Shown here: piece by piece, positions 42,385-53,501 of the stretch
How positions within the stretch are numbered: the first letter of the stretch is position 1
Layout: the number at the start of each line of letters is the position of its first letter
Assembly: GCF_900115095.1 (NCBI RefSeq)
Contig: NZ_FOVH01000011.1
Location: 1 to 64,000, forward strand
Direction of reading: 5' to 3'
DNA length: 64,000 nt
Source of the DNA: Actinomadura madurae
Lineage (GTDB): Bacteria > Actinomycetota > Actinomycetes > Streptosporangiales > Streptosporangiaceae
The notes under the pieces: model-generated
What the model was told of the DNA's origin: nothing
Seen by the model: only the letters and a program-made list of their open reading frames with translations
The model's database searches: none
Position numbers and translations under genes: made by a program

Positions 42385-43557
42385 GTGAGCACCAAGGACT
42401 ATCTGGAGAAGGACTACTACAAGGTCCTCGGTGTCGCGAAGACGGCCTCGCAGGAGGAGATCAAGAAGTCCTACCGGAAGCTGGCGCGCAAGTACCACCC
42501 GGACGCCAACAAGGGCGACACCGAAGCCGAGGACCGCTTCAAGGAGGTCTCCGAGGCCTACGACGTGCTCTCCGACGAGAAGCGCCGCAAGGAGTACGAC
42601 GCGGTGCGGTCGATGCCGGGCGGCTTCCGCGGCCAGCAGGGCGGCGGCTTCCCGTTCGACCTCGGCGACCTGTTCGGCCAGCAGGGCGGCGGGACGCAGC
42701 CCGGCGGCGCCGGCGAGCGCATCGGCGACCTGTTCGGCGGGCTGTTCGGCCGCGGCGGCGGGGGCGGCACCCGCACGACGGGGACGCGGCGCGCCCGGCG
42801 CGGCGCGGACGTCGAGACCGAGGTGACGCTGTCGTTCGGCCGCGCGATGAACGGCGTGACCGTCCCGATCAAGCTGACCAGCGAGGCGGCCTGCAACGGC
42901 TGCCGGGGCACCGGCGCTAAGGCCGGCACCGTGCCGCGGGTGTGCCCGAACTGCGAGGGCACCGGGCACGAGACCCGCAACCTCGGCAACTTCGGCTTCC
43001 AGGAGCCGTGCAAGGAGTGCCGCGGCCGGGGCCTCGTCGTGGACGACCCGTGCCCGATCTGCCACGGCAGCGGCCGCGCGACCGGCACCCGGACGATCCA
43101 GGCCCGCATCCCGGCGGGCGTCGCGGACGGGCAGAAGATCAGGCTGAAGGGCAAGGGCGCGCCGGGCGAGAACGGCGGCCCGGCCGGCGACCTGTACGTG
43201 AACATCAAGGTGCACCCGCACAAGGTGTTCGGGCGCAGCGGCGACAACCTGACCCTGACCGTCCCGGTGACGTTCCCCGAGGCGGCCCTCGGCGCCGAGA
43301 TCAGGGTGCCGACGTTCCAGGGGCAGCCCGTCACGCTGAAGCTGCCGGAGGGCACCCCGAACGGCCGCAAGTTCCGTGTCAAGGGCCGCGGGGCGCCCCG
43401 CCGCGACGGCACGAAGGGCGACCTGCTCGTCTCCGTGGACGTGCACGTCCCGCAGAAGCTCGACGAGCAGTCCCGCGAGGCGCTCGTCCGGCTCCGCGAC
43501 GCCGGCGACGGCGACGACCTGCGCGCCGGGCTCCTCCAGCAGGCCAGACAGGAGTGA
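42385..43557 (+). CDS. dnaJ: Co-chaperone DnaJ
   Basis: 390 residues. Stimulates DnaK ATPase and delivers substrates. J-domain with the HPD motif (KLARKYHPDANKGD), a Gly/Phe-rich linker, then four zinc-binding repeats: CNGCRGTG, CPNCEGTG, CKECRGRG and CPICHGSG. C-terminal beta domains follow. GTG 42385 is taken because STKDYLEKDYYKVLGV matches the normal N-terminus; GTG 42352 would add 11 residues. Confidence 0.96.
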   Translation: MSTKDYLEKDYYKVLGVAKTASQEEIKKSYRKLARKYHPDANKGDTEAEDRFKEVSEAYDVLSDEKRRKEYDAVRSMPGGFRGQQGGGFPFDLGDLFGQQGGGTQPGGAGERIGDLFGGLFGRGGGGGTRTTGTRRARRGADVETEVTLSFGRAMNGVTVPIKLTSEAACNGCRGTGAKAGTVPRVCPNCEGTGHETRNLGNFGFQEPCKECRGRGLVVDDPCPICHGSGRATGTRTIQARIPAGVADGQKIRLKGKGAPGENGGPAGDLYVNIKVHPHKVFGRSGDNLTLTVPVTFPEAALGAEIRVPTFQGQPVTLKLPEGTPNGRKFRVKGRGAPRRDGTKGDLLVSVDVHVPQKLDEQSREALVRLRDAGDGDDLRAGLLQQARQE

Positions 43558-43587
43558 AGTCATGAGCGGCGGCGAACGGAGTGAGCC

Positions 43588-44040
43588 ATGAACACTGATC
43601 CCTTCGGCGACGACACTCCGGTCTACGTGATCTCCGTGGCGGCCCAGCTGTCCGGGCTGCACCCGCAGACCCTGCGGACGTACGACCGGATGGGCCTGGT
43701 GTGCCCCGGCCGGACGGCGGGACGGGGCCGCCGCTACTCGATGCGCGACATCGTGATGCTCCGCGAGATCCAGCGGCTCTCCCAGGAGGAGGGCGTCAAC
43801 CTGTCCGGCATCAAGCACATCCTGGAGCTGCAGCGCGACAACGCGCGGCTCCGCGAGGAGCTCGCCAGGGCGCACGCCGCGCTGGAGGAGCTCGCCAACG
43901 AACTCGAATCGACCCGTTCCGTCGCGGCGCGGCTGGCGCAGCAGCGGCGGCACGGGGAACCGGGCGGCGCACCCGGCGGCGACCTCGTGCCGATCAGGCA
44001 CACCAGCGTCGTCGTCTGGCACGAGCGCGACTCGGACTGA
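43588..44040 (+). CDS. hspR: Heat-shock repressor HspR (MerR family)
   Basis: 150 residues. MerR-type winged helix (about 13-80): VYVISVAAQLSGLHPQTLRT, YDRMGLVCPGRTAGRGRRYS. A coiled coil follows (about 90-125). Binds HAIR elements, using DnaK as co-repressor, and so autoregulates this operon through the two sites before dnaK. Gene order dnaK-grpE-dnaJ-hspR is conserved in actinobacteria. Confidence 0.96.
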   Translation: MNTDPFGDDTPVYVISVAAQLSGLHPQTLRTYDRMGLVCPGRTAGRGRRYSMRDIVMLREIQRLSQEEGVNLSGIKHILELQRDNARLREELARAHAALEELANELESTRSVAARLAQQRRHGEPGGAPGGDLVPIRHTSVVVWHERDSD

Positions 44041-44060
44041 CCTTCCTACGGGGGCGGGAC

Positions 44061-46652
<2,592 letters not shown>

Positions 46653-46656
46653 CCCG

Positions 46657-46684
46657 GTGCCCCAGGGGTCGCCCCCTGGGGCAC
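46657..46684. terminator. Bidirectional terminator after clpB
   Basis: Perfect 12-bp stem GTGCCCCAGGGG / CCCCTGGGGCAC with a TCGC tetraloop, between convergent clpB and the roadblock operon. Confidence 0.8.
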
Positions 46685-46689
46685 GCGCG

Positions 46690-47061
46690 TCACACCTCCA
46701 GGTTCTCCTCGATCTCGCGGAGGCGGTGGCGGGCAAGGGCGAGGTTGGCCCGGCCGCGATCGAGCGCGGCGTAGAGGAAGAGGCCCTTGCCCTTGCGGCC
46801 GGTCACCGGGCGGATGACGTGGTACTGCGTGGAGATGCTGATGAGGACGTCCTCGATCTCCTCCTTGATGCCGAGCTGCTCCATCGTGCGGAGCTTGGCG
46901 CGCACCACCTCGGTGTTGCCGGCGGCGGCGATCTGCAGGTCGAGGGCCTTGGAGCCGCCGAGCTGCCCGAGGGCCATGCCGCTGTTGTAGTCGACGACGG
47001 CGACCCCCACGGCGCCGTCGATCGCCATCATGTCCTTCAGGGCGAGGTCCAGGTTGGACAT
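46690..47061 (-). CDS. Roadblock/LC7 domain protein
   Basis: 123 residues, one Roadblock fold: DLALKDMMAIDGAVGVAVVD, GSKALDLQIAAAGNTEVVRA, EDVLISISTQYHVIRPV. Such proteins (MglB-like, CvnB-like) usually act on a Ras-like GTPase. AAAGGGGA precedes the ATG. Last gene of a four-gene operon that has no GTPase. Confidence 0.85.
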   Translation of the reverse strand: MSNLDLALKDMMAIDGAVGVAVVDYNSGMALGQLGGSKALDLQIAAAGNTEVVRAKLRTMEQLGIKEEIEDVLISISTQYHVIRPVTGRKGKGLFLYAALDRGRANLALARHRLREIEENLEV

Positions 47062-47100
47062 GCGTGTTCCCCTTTCGATTTCGGTGACGCGTGATTGCGG

Positions 47101-47565
47101 TTACAGGCGGCGCGTGCCGGTGAGGTGCGCGGCGATGGCACGGGCCGCGGGGCGCGACTCCAGGTGGAGCCGGCCCACGTTGACGGACGGGCCCGCGAGA
47201 ACCGTGAGCGACGCGGTCGGACCGGCCGCGTAGATGACGACGTAGCCGTCCACGCCGCGGATCACCACCTCGTGGAAGGCGCCGCCGTGCGCGGTCTGCG
47301 CGATCCGGTGCGCGAGGGACAGGCCGGTCGCCGTCACGGCCGCCATCCCGGACGGCTCGACGGACTCGGGCAGGTCCTGCGCGACGAGCAGCCCGTCCGC
47401 CGACGCGACCAGGCTGCCGGTGAGCTGCGGCACGCGTGCCCGTAACGTGCGCAGCTCCGCCGCCACCTCCGTCTCGGGGCGCGGTACCGCCGCTCGTCTC
47501 GCCACCTTCGTCAGCCTTTCGATCGAACGTCTCACCGGTCGGCCGGCCCACTCGGCCCGTCGCAC
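47101..47565 (-). CDS. Roadblock/LC7 domain protein
   Basis: 154 residues from a GTG that overlaps the region after the preceding stop; GTG at 47535 is an alternative. Roadblock core: VPQLTGSLVASADGLLVAQD, PSGMAAVTATGLSLAHRIAQ, VVIRGVDGYVVIYAAG. A basic N-terminal extension is present. Probable dimer partner of one of the other two Roadblock proteins. Confidence 0.78.
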   Translation of the reverse strand: MRRAEWAGRPVRRSIERLTKVARRAAVPRPETEVAAELRTLRARVPQLTGSLVASADGLLVAQDLPESVEPSGMAAVTATGLSLAHRIAQTAHGGAFHEVVIRGVDGYVVIYAAGPTASLTVLAGPSVNVGRLHLESRPAARAIAAHLTGTRRL

Positions 47566-47567
47566 GG

Positions 47568-48227
47568 TCAGCCGAGCTCCACCAGCGCCGCCCGGAGCCG
47601 CCCGAGCAGGTCGTGGTCGGCCGGTGCCCATTCGGCCGGGATCTCGGCCCGCGGCGGTGGCGGGGGGCCGGGGACGGCGGGCGGCTCCGTCCGGATCAGG
47701 GACGCGGCGGCGAGGCCGCGGACCGCGAGCAGGCAGCCGAACGCCGTCCGGCCGAGGTCGCGGGCCAGCCGGCCGGGGGTGCGCCGGCCGTCGGCGTTGA
47801 GCAGGATCTCCGCCTGGACGCCGGTGAGGATGACGCGCTGCCGCCGGACGCGGCGGACCGGCACGACGGGAGCGGCGTCCACGCCGGCGTCCGGCCAGGC
47901 GGCGTCGAGGAGGGCGCGGCGCCGGCGCCGCTCGTGCACGAGCGTCGCCACGGTGACCCGGAAGGGACGCCCGCGCGGCGCCCCCTCGGTGAACACCGGC
48001 TCGGCCGTGGAGCCGAGGAGGAAGTAGGCGGCGTCGAACAGCGCGAGCAGCGCCGGCAGTTCAGGGTCGGCTCCACCCGGCCGGGGCCCCGGCGCGTGCG
48101 GGCTCTCGGCATGGACGACGGCGCCGCGGTCGACATGGACCGTGCCGTCGCCGCCGACGCGGAGCAGGCCGGTGCGCCTTTCCCGTTCGAGCGAGCCGAG
48201 GACGTCCGAAATGGTGTTCCGCACCAT
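47568..48227 (-). CDS. DUF4388-like N-terminal domain protein
   Basis: 219 residues. The start (ISDVLGSLERERRTGLLRVG, then GTVHVDRGAVVHAESP) resembles the DUF4388/PatA N-terminal module seen in signalling proteins. The middle has VLFDAAYFLLGS-like hydrophobic helices and the C-terminus a winged-helix-like GRLARDLGRTAFGCLLAVRG. Function unknown. It lies between Roadblock genes in one operon and may link them to a signal or DNA. Confidence 0.6.
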   Translation of the reverse strand: MVRNTISDVLGSLERERRTGLLRVGGDGTVHVDRGAVVHAESPHAPGPRPGGADPELPALLALFDAAYFLLGSTAEPVFTEGAPRGRPFRVTVATLVHERRRRRALLDAAWPDAGVDAAPVVPVRRVRRQRVILTGVQAEILLNADGRRTPGRLARDLGRTAFGCLLAVRGLAAASLIRTEPPAVPGPPPPPRAEIPAEWAPADHDLLGRLRAALVELG

Positions 48228-48228
48228 C

Positions 48229-48612
48229 TCAGCCGCCCGTCATTTCGCCGACGAGAGAGCGCATCCGGATCCGGGCGAGCGCGAGGTTTCCGTTCTGCCG
48301 GTCGAGCAGCAAATGGACGAACAGGTGGCCGTCGAGATCGGCGTCGGTGAGGGCCAGCAGGTGATATCCGTGCGTGCCGCAAACGATGATCTCCTCGACG
48401 TCGTCCCCCGCGGCGGTCGCGCTCAGCGCCGGCGCCGTCAGCACGGCGCGCACCACGTCGGTCGCCCCCGCCGCGTCCTCGTGCTGGTCGACGAGGTCCT
48501 CCCGGCCGGCCGCGGCCACGGCCAGCCCGCTGGCGCAGTCGACCAGGGTCACCCGCTGCGCCCCCGGTATGGCCATCATCCGCGCAAGGCAGTCGTCAAT
48601 GCGCAAGCCCAT
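48229..48612 (-). CDS. Roadblock/LC7 domain protein
   Basis: 127 residues from the ATG preceded by GGTGGGGG; the ATG at 48648 has no ribosome site. Roadblock core: LRIDDCLARMMAIPGAQRVT, LVDCASGLAVAAAGRED, IIVCGTHGYHLLALTDADLD. The end (NGNLALARIRMRSL) matches the end of the protein at 46690 (ANLALARHRLREI), so the two are related. First gene of the operon. Confidence 0.8.
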   Translation of the reverse strand: MGLRIDDCLARMMAIPGAQRVTLVDCASGLAVAAAGREDLVDQHEDAAGATDVVRAVLTAPALSATAAGDDVEEIIVCGTHGYHLLALTDADLDGHLFVHLLLDRQNGNLALARIRMRSLVGEMTGG

Positions 48613-48910
48613 TCCCCCACCGAATGAGAGTTGCAGGAACTCGACCATAGCCAGAATTTCCCCGCTCGCACCACAAACTCGGTAAAGCGAGCGACCGGGA
48701 TATAAGTACCACCTAGTATGCGAACCGGTCAGCGCGGATATGCCCGCCTTACCAGCAAAATCGGCCCGCCACCCACCCCTTTCCGACACACCCCCAAAGC
48801 CCTGAAGCCGCGACGTTTGATCGGATTCGCCCCCGATTGCGTACCTCTCCCAGACGGGTCCCGCCGACCCGGCGCGCCGACCGGGCCCCGCGAAGGAGAG
48901 GTGACCACAT

Positions 48911-49051
48911 ACGGCCCAGCCCGACACCAAGGCCGTGCGCGACGGCGGCCTCACCGTCACCGAGGCGTTCACCGTCCACGGGACGGGCCAACGCATCACC
49001 ATCGCCATCACCGACCTCGGCCCCCTCGCCACCTGCCAACCCAGCAGGTAA
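48911..49051 (+). CDS. Short conserved-looking gene with non-canonical (ACG) or lost start
   Basis: 46 codons, nearly all ending in G or C, reading AQPDTKAVRDGGLTVTEAFT then VHGTGQRITIAITDLGPLAT and CQPSR. A strong ribosome site (AAGGAGAGG, 48894-48902) precedes it, but the codon at the expected start is ACG within ACATACGGCC, and the frame opens only one stop earlier. A strong terminator follows at 49081. Either ACG initiates or the gene recently lost its ATG. No family is recognised. Confidence 0.5.
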   Translation, partial: TAQPDTKAVRDGGLTVTEAFTVHGTGQRITIAITDLGPLATCQPSR

Positions 49052-49080
49052 TGCGACCGAAGCCCGAGTCGCCCCGAAAC

Positions 49081-49122
49081 GTACGGCGCCGCGGACGCCC
49101 CAGCCTCCCCGCGGCGCCGTAC
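49081..49122 (+). terminator. Strong hairpin terminator
   Basis: Perfect 14-bp stem GTACGGCGCCGCGG / CCGCGGCGCCGTAC with a 14-nt loop, 29 bp after the short gene at 48911-49051. Confidence 0.75.
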
Positions 49123-49209
49123 CCATCACTACTCCGGCGGCCGAACTCGCGACCATCGGCTTGCAGAGCTCCAAGCCATCGGCGACCCGCACGGGCGGCG
49201 GGCCCGAGG

Positions 49210-49293
49210 GATCAGACGCCGGAGCCGAGAGGTCAGACACCGGAGCCGAGAGGTCAGGCGCCGGAGCCGAGGGAACAGGCGGCAGGGGCGAGT
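49210..49293. repeat. Four degenerate 21-bp tandem repeats beside a stop codon
   Basis: Units of 21 bp (GGTCAGACACCGGAGCCGAG type) at 49210, 49231, 49252 and 49273, degrading toward the sigma-factor stop at 49296. On the minus strand the units stay in the sigma gene's frame, and three of them carry a TGA. Confidence 0.7.
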
Positions 49294-49295
49294 GG

Positions 49296-50513
49296 TCAGA
49301 GGGTGTTCAGGCGGTGGGCGAGGTAGCGGCGGTCGGGGGTCGCGCGGGCCAGGGCGAGGGCCTCGCGGTAGGCCTCCGCCGCCTCGTCCCTGCGGCCCAG
49401 GCGGCGGAGCAGGTCGGCGCGGGTGGCGTGGAGCAGGTGGTAGCCGTCGAGGCCCTCGATCCGGTCGACGAGAGAGAGGCCCGCCTGCGGGCCGTCGGCC
49501 ATGGCCACGGCGACCGCCCGGTTCAGCTGGACGACCGGGCCCGGGTTCATGGTCTCAAGGCGCCCGTACAGGGCGGCGATCTGCGGCCAGTCGGTGTCCT
49601 CGGCGGTGCGGGCGGTGGCGTGGCAGGCCGCTATGGCCGCCTGCACCTGGTAGGGGCCGGGGGCGCCCTGGTGCAGGGCCTCGTCCAGGAGCGCGGTCCC
49701 CTCGGCGATCGCGGCGCGGTCCCAGCGGTCGCGGTCCTGGTCCTCCAGGGCGATCAGGTCGCCCGCCGCGTCCTGCCGGGCGGCGCGCCGGGAGTGCTGG
49801 AGCAGCAGGAGCGCGAGGAGGCCGGTGACCTCCGGGTCGGCGGGCATCAGGCCGTGCAGGACGCGGGCGAGCCGGATCGCCTCGGCGCACAGGTCGACCC
49901 GCACGGGGTCGTCGCCCTCGGTCGCCGCGTACCCCTCGTTGAACAGCAGGTACACCACGCCGAGGACGGACGCGGTGCGCTCCGGCAGCAGGTGCGCGGG
50001 AGGGACCCGGTAGGGGATGCCCGCGTCCCGGATCTTGCGTTTGGCCCGGACGATCCGCTGCCCCATCGCCGGCTCCGCGACCAGGAACGCCCGCGCGATC
50101 TCGCCGGTCGTCAGGCCGAGGAGCGTGCGCAGCGTCAGCGCCACGCGCGCCTCGATCGGCAGCGCCGGATGGCAGCAGGTGAAGATCAGCCGGAGCCGGT
50201 CGTCGGGGACGCCGCCGGTGTCGGGCGGTTCCTGCGGCCCGGTCATCGTGCCCAGCTCCTTCAGCTTGGCGGTCTCGGTCGCGCCGCGCCGGATCCGGTT
50301 CAGCGCGTGGTTGCGGGCCGTCGTGGTCAGCCAGGCGCCCGGCCGGCGCGGCACGCCGTCGTCCGGCCACCGTTCGAGGGCTCGGGCGAACGCCTCCTGG
50401 GCGCACTCCTCGGCGAGGTCCCAGTCGCCCGTCATGCGGATGAGGGTCGCGACGACCCGTCCCCACTCGTCGTGGAAGGCCGCCGCGACCGCCCGCTCGA
50501 CGCCGCCCGTCAT
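49296..50513 (-). CDS. ECF42-type RNA polymerase sigma factor
   Basis: 405 residues. Sigma2 (VVATLIRMTGDWDLAEECAQ, AWLTTTARNHALNRIRR) and sigma4 (IEARVALTLRTLLGLTTGEI, MGQRIVRAKRKIRDA) are followed by a long DUF6596/TPR-like C-terminal domain (about 185-405), the mark of ECF42. That domain replaces an anti-sigma factor in controlling activity. Partner is the DGPF protein directly upstream, overlapping by 4 bp (ATGA). Confidence 0.9.
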   Translation of the reverse strand: MTGGVERAVAAAFHDEWGRVVATLIRMTGDWDLAEECAQEAFARALERWPDDGVPRRPGAWLTTTARNHALNRIRRGATETAKLKELGTMTGPQEPPDTGGVPDDRLRLIFTCCHPALPIEARVALTLRTLLGLTTGEIARAFLVAEPAMGQRIVRAKRKIRDAGIPYRVPPAHLLPERTASVLGVVYLLFNEGYAATEGDDPVRVDLCAEAIRLARVLHGLMPADPEVTGLLALLLLQHSRRAARQDAAGDLIALEDQDRDRWDRAAIAEGTALLDEALHQGAPGPYQVQAAIAACHATARTAEDTDWPQIAALYGRLETMNPGPVVQLNRAVAVAMADGPQAGLSLVDRIEGLDGYHLLHATRADLLRRLGRRDEAAEAYREALALARATPDRRYLAHRLNTL

Positions 50514-50860
50514 CCCTCCCCGAGCGGCCAGAACGGCCGCAGCTCGATCGACCCGTACCGCGCCGACGGGTGCCTGGACGCGATCTCCAGCGCCTCCTCC
50601 AGGTCGGCGCAGTCGAGGAGGTCGAAGCCGAGGATCTGCTCCTTGGTCTCGGCGAACGGGCCGTCGGAGATCAGGGTCTCGCCGTCCCGCACCCGGACCG
50701 TCGTGGCGGCGTCGGCGTGCCGCAGCCGGTCCCCGAACCGGCGGACGCCGCGGTCGTCCATCTCCTTGACCCACGCCACCGTGTCGGCCATCATCGCCGC
50801 CTGTTCGTCCGGGGACATCTCGCGCCCCGGCACGCCGCAGATGAGCATCATGTACTGCAT
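50510..50860 (-). CDS. YCII/DGPF-domain protein
   Basis: 116 residues, ATG with AGGAGG 5 bp upstream. Ferredoxin-like YCII fold with MQYMMLICGVPGREM at the start and the diagnostic ISDGPFAETKEQILGFDLLD. DGPF proteins are the conserved companions of ECF42 sigma factors; whether they are targets or regulators is open. Confidence 0.9.
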   Translation of the reverse strand: MQYMMLICGVPGREMSPDEQAAMMADTVAWVKEMDDRGVRRFGDRLRHADAATTVRVRDGETLISDGPFAETKEQILGFDLLDCADLEEALEIASRHPSARYGSIELRPFWPLGEG

Positions 50861-50868
50861 GGTTCCTC

Positions 50869-52251
50869 CTATCGGACTCTGACCTTCTCCGGCCGCGAAA
50901 CTCGTCGGACCGGTGCCGTGAGCAGGACGCCCACGACGAGCACGCCGGCCAGGGCGATCCCGGCCGACGCGTCGAACGCCGCGCGGAACCCGGCGGCGGG
51001 GCCCGGCCAGGACAGGACGGCGGTGGACGAGACCGCCACCCCGAACGCGCCGCCGAGCTGGAACGCGGCCGTGTTGATCCCGGACGCCAGGCCCGCGTCC
51101 CCGGCGGCGGCCCCGGCGAGCGCGGCGACCGCCCCGGCCACCCCGCACGCCCCCAGCCCGAACCCGAGCAGGGCAAGGCCCGGCAGCAGTCCCGCCGCGT
51201 ACCCGCTGGTCTCCGTCACGCGGCCCAGCAGCAGGCAGCCCGCCGCCATGACCGCGAGCCCCGCCATCGCCACCTGCCGGACGGCGACGCGCCGCAGCGC
51301 CGCCTGCGCCGTGTACGACCCGGCGACCGCCATCACCGGCAACACCGCCGTCGCGAACCCGAGCTCCAGCGGCGAGTACGCGAGGACGCCCTGCGCGAAC
51401 CGCGACAGGGCGAACGACGTCCCGAACACCGCCATCGCAGCCACCAGGGTCACGGTGTTCCCGCCGACCAGCCGGCGCGACCGGAACGTCCGCAGCGGGA
51501 CGAGCGGTGCCGCCGACCGCGCCTCCACCCGCACGAACAGCGCCCCGGCGACGACCGCCACCGCGAACGCGGCGGCCGTCCAGCCGCTCGTCCAGCCGAC
51601 CTCGGGAACCCGGACGACCCCGTACACCGCCGCCGACACCGCGAGCGTCACCGTCAGGGCCCCCACCGGGTCATAGGCACGTCCCCCGCCCCGGCTCTCG
51701 GCCAGCAGCACCGGGCCCAGACCGAGCAGCAGCACCGCGACCGGGACGTTCAGGAAGAAGATCGACCGCCAGCCCAGCACGCCCGTCAACGGCCCGCCGA
51801 CCAGCAGCGCCGCCGTCGCACCGAAGCCGCCGACGCTGCCCCACACCGCGATCGCCCGGTTCCGCTCCGGCCCCTCCGCGAACGTCGCGGTCACGATCGA
51901 CAGCGCGCTCGGCGCCATCAGCGCCGCCGAAATCCCCTGCAGAACCCGCGCACCGATCAGCACCCCGCCCGTCCACGCGGACCCGCACAACAGCGACGCC
52001 ACGAGGAACAGGGCCGTCCCGCCAAGGAACGTCCGCCGCCTGCCCGCGAGATCGGCCGTGCGCCCGCCGAGCAGCAGGAGCCCGCCGAACCCGAGCAGGT
52101 AGGCACTCAGCACCCACTGCGCCCCACCTCCCGCGAACCCCAGATCGCGCTCCACTGACGGCAACGCCAGCAGCACGATCTGCGAATCGAGGATCACCAT
52201 GAAGTTCGCCGCACACAGCAGCCCCAACACTCCCCAAAGCCGCGCCCCCAT
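50869..52251 (-). CDS. MFS exporter, DHA2-like
   Basis: 460 residues, 12-14 transmembrane helices. Motifs: CAANFMVILDSQIVLLALPS, RTADLAGRRRTFLGGTAL and VGGPLTGVLGWRSIFFLNVP. Probably exports a small hydrophobic compound. It ends 9 bp before the DGPF gene, so MFS-DGPF-sigma form one operon and the exporter may be a target function of that sigma unit. GGGAGAGAC precedes the ATG. Confidence 0.88.
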   Translation of the reverse strand: MGARLWGVLGLLCAANFMVILDSQIVLLALPSVERDLGFAGGGAQWVLSAYLLGFGGLLLLGGRTADLAGRRRTFLGGTALFLVASLLCGSAWTGGVLIGARVLQGISAALMAPSALSIVTATFAEGPERNRAIAVWGSVGGFGATAALLVGGPLTGVLGWRSIFFLNVPVAVLLLGLGPVLLAESRGGGRAYDPVGALTVTLAVSAAVYGVVRVPEVGWTSGWTAAAFAVAVVAGALFVRVEARSAAPLVPLRTFRSRRLVGGNTVTLVAAMAVFGTSFALSRFAQGVLAYSPLELGFATAVLPVMAVAGSYTAQAALRRVAVRQVAMAGLAVMAAGCLLLGRVTETSGYAAGLLPGLALLGFGLGACGVAGAVAALAGAAAGDAGLASGINTAAFQLGGAFGVAVSSTAVLSWPGPAAGFRAAFDASAGIALAGVLVVGVLLTAPVRRVSRPEKVRVR

Positions 52252-52332
52252 GTCTCTCCCCTTCCGCCGGAGTCAGCTCTCCCCCTCCCGACAATCGACC
52301 GACCCCGTTTTCGACACCCACCCCCGAGAAAC

Positions 52333-53466
52333 TCACCCGCCGCGGAGGGGGTGGAAGAAGGTGCGGATGTCCTTGGTCAGGAGGTCGGGGGCTTCGGCGG
52401 CGGCGAAGTGGCCGCCGCGGGGGTGTTCCGTCCAGTGGACTAGGTTGTGCTGCTGTTCGGCTATGCGGCGGATGGCGGGGTCGCTGGGGAAGATTGCGAT
52501 TCCTGTTGGGACGCTGTGGGGTCCGGGTGGTGCTACCGGGGCGGCGCGTACCTCGTAGTAGAGCTGGGCGGATGAGCCGGCGGTGTTGGTGAGCCAGTAC
52601 AGCGTCACGTTGGTGAGGAGCAGGTCGCGGTTCACGGCGTCCTCGGGGAGCGGTTTGGTCGGGTCCGTCCACTCCCAGAACTTCTCCACGATCCACGCGA
52701 GTTGCCCGGTCGGTGAGTCGCTGAGTGCGTAGGCGAGCGTTTGGGGTCGGGTGCTCTGTAGGTCGGCGTAGCCGGTGCCGACCTCGCGGAGGCGTTCCGC
52801 TGCGGCGATGCGTGCCCTCTCATCGGGTGTGAGGTTCTGCAGGTCGCCTTCCGGGAAGGCCAGTCCGCCGTTGATATGGACGCCCACTACTTGGTGTGGC
52901 GCGATTCGTCCCAGTTCTGGTGACACGATCGAGCCCGTGTCGCCGCCCTGCGCCCCGTAGCGGTCATAGCCGAGGCGGGCCATGAGCGCGGCCCAGGTTC
53001 TCGCGATGCGCGCGTGGTTCCAGCCGGGTTCCTTCAGCGGGGTGGAGAATCCGAAGCCCGGGACGCTCGGCGCCACGATGTGGAACGCGTCGGCCGGGTC
53101 GGCGCCGTGGGCGCGCGGGTCGGTGAGCGGTCCGATGATGTCGGTGTACTCGACGATCGAGCTCGGCCACCCGTGCGTGAGGATCAGCGGTAGGGCGTCC
53201 GGTTCCGGCGACCGCACGTGGAGGAAGTGGACGGGCTGGCCGTCGATTTCCGTGATGAACTGCGGGAAGCGGTTGAGCCTGGCTTCGTGGTCTCTCCAGC
53301 GGTAGGTCAGCCAGTACTCCGCGAGGCCTGCGAGGTAGTCGACCGGGACGCCGCGTTCCCAGCCGGTCCTTGGCACCTGGGACGGCCAGCGTGTGCGCTC
53401 CAGGCGGCGGTGCAGATCGTCCAGCTGACGCTGTGGCACGTCGATGACGAAGTCGTGGACTTCCAC
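52333..53466 (-). CDS. Epoxide hydrolase (EHN domain, alpha/beta hydrolase)
   Basis: 377 residues. The N-terminal EHN domain (VHDFVIDVPQRQLDDLHRRL, RTRWPSQVP) precedes an alpha/beta-hydrolase core with LILTHGWPSSIVEYTDII (HGWP oxyanion loop) and YGAQGGDTGSIV, the nucleophile aspartate. The C-terminal HPRGGHFAAAEAP carries the catalytic histidine. Hydrates epoxides to diols. GTG start 8 bp from a perfect palindrome that probably controls it. Confidence 0.9.
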   Translation of the reverse strand: MEVHDFVIDVPQRQLDDLHRRLERTRWPSQVPRTGWERGVPVDYLAGLAEYWLTYRWRDHEARLNRFPQFITEIDGQPVHFLHVRSPEPDALPLILTHGWPSSIVEYTDIIGPLTDPRAHGADPADAFHIVAPSVPGFGFSTPLKEPGWNHARIARTWAALMARLGYDRYGAQGGDTGSIVSPELGRIAPHQVVGVHINGGLAFPEGDLQNLTPDERARIAAAERLREVGTGYADLQSTRPQTLAYALSDSPTGQLAWIVEKFWEWTDPTKPLPEDAVNRDLLLTNVTLYWLTNTAGSSAQLYYEVRAAPVAPPGPHSVPTGIAIFPSDPAIRRIAEQQHNLVHWTEHPRGGHFAAAEAPDLLTKDIRTFFHPLRGG

Positions 53467-53473
53467 GCGTTCA

Positions 53474-53500
53474 GAATATCCTCGTTGGGCGAGGATATTC
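53474..53500. promoter_or_regulatory. Perfect inverted repeat upstream of epoxide hydrolase
   Basis: GAATATCCTCG-N5-CGAGGATATTC, 11-bp arms, AT-rich for this genome. It lies 8-34 bp upstream of the epoxide hydrolase start, so a bound repressor would block it. It may double as terminator structure for the SMI1 gene ending at 53502. Confidence 0.55.
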
Positions 53501-53501
53501 G

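Noticed and set aside
48837..50882. Long plus-strand frame opposite the ECF42 sigma gene
   Set aside because: Its composition is an antisense shadow, and the opposite strand encodes clear sigma and DGPF motifs.
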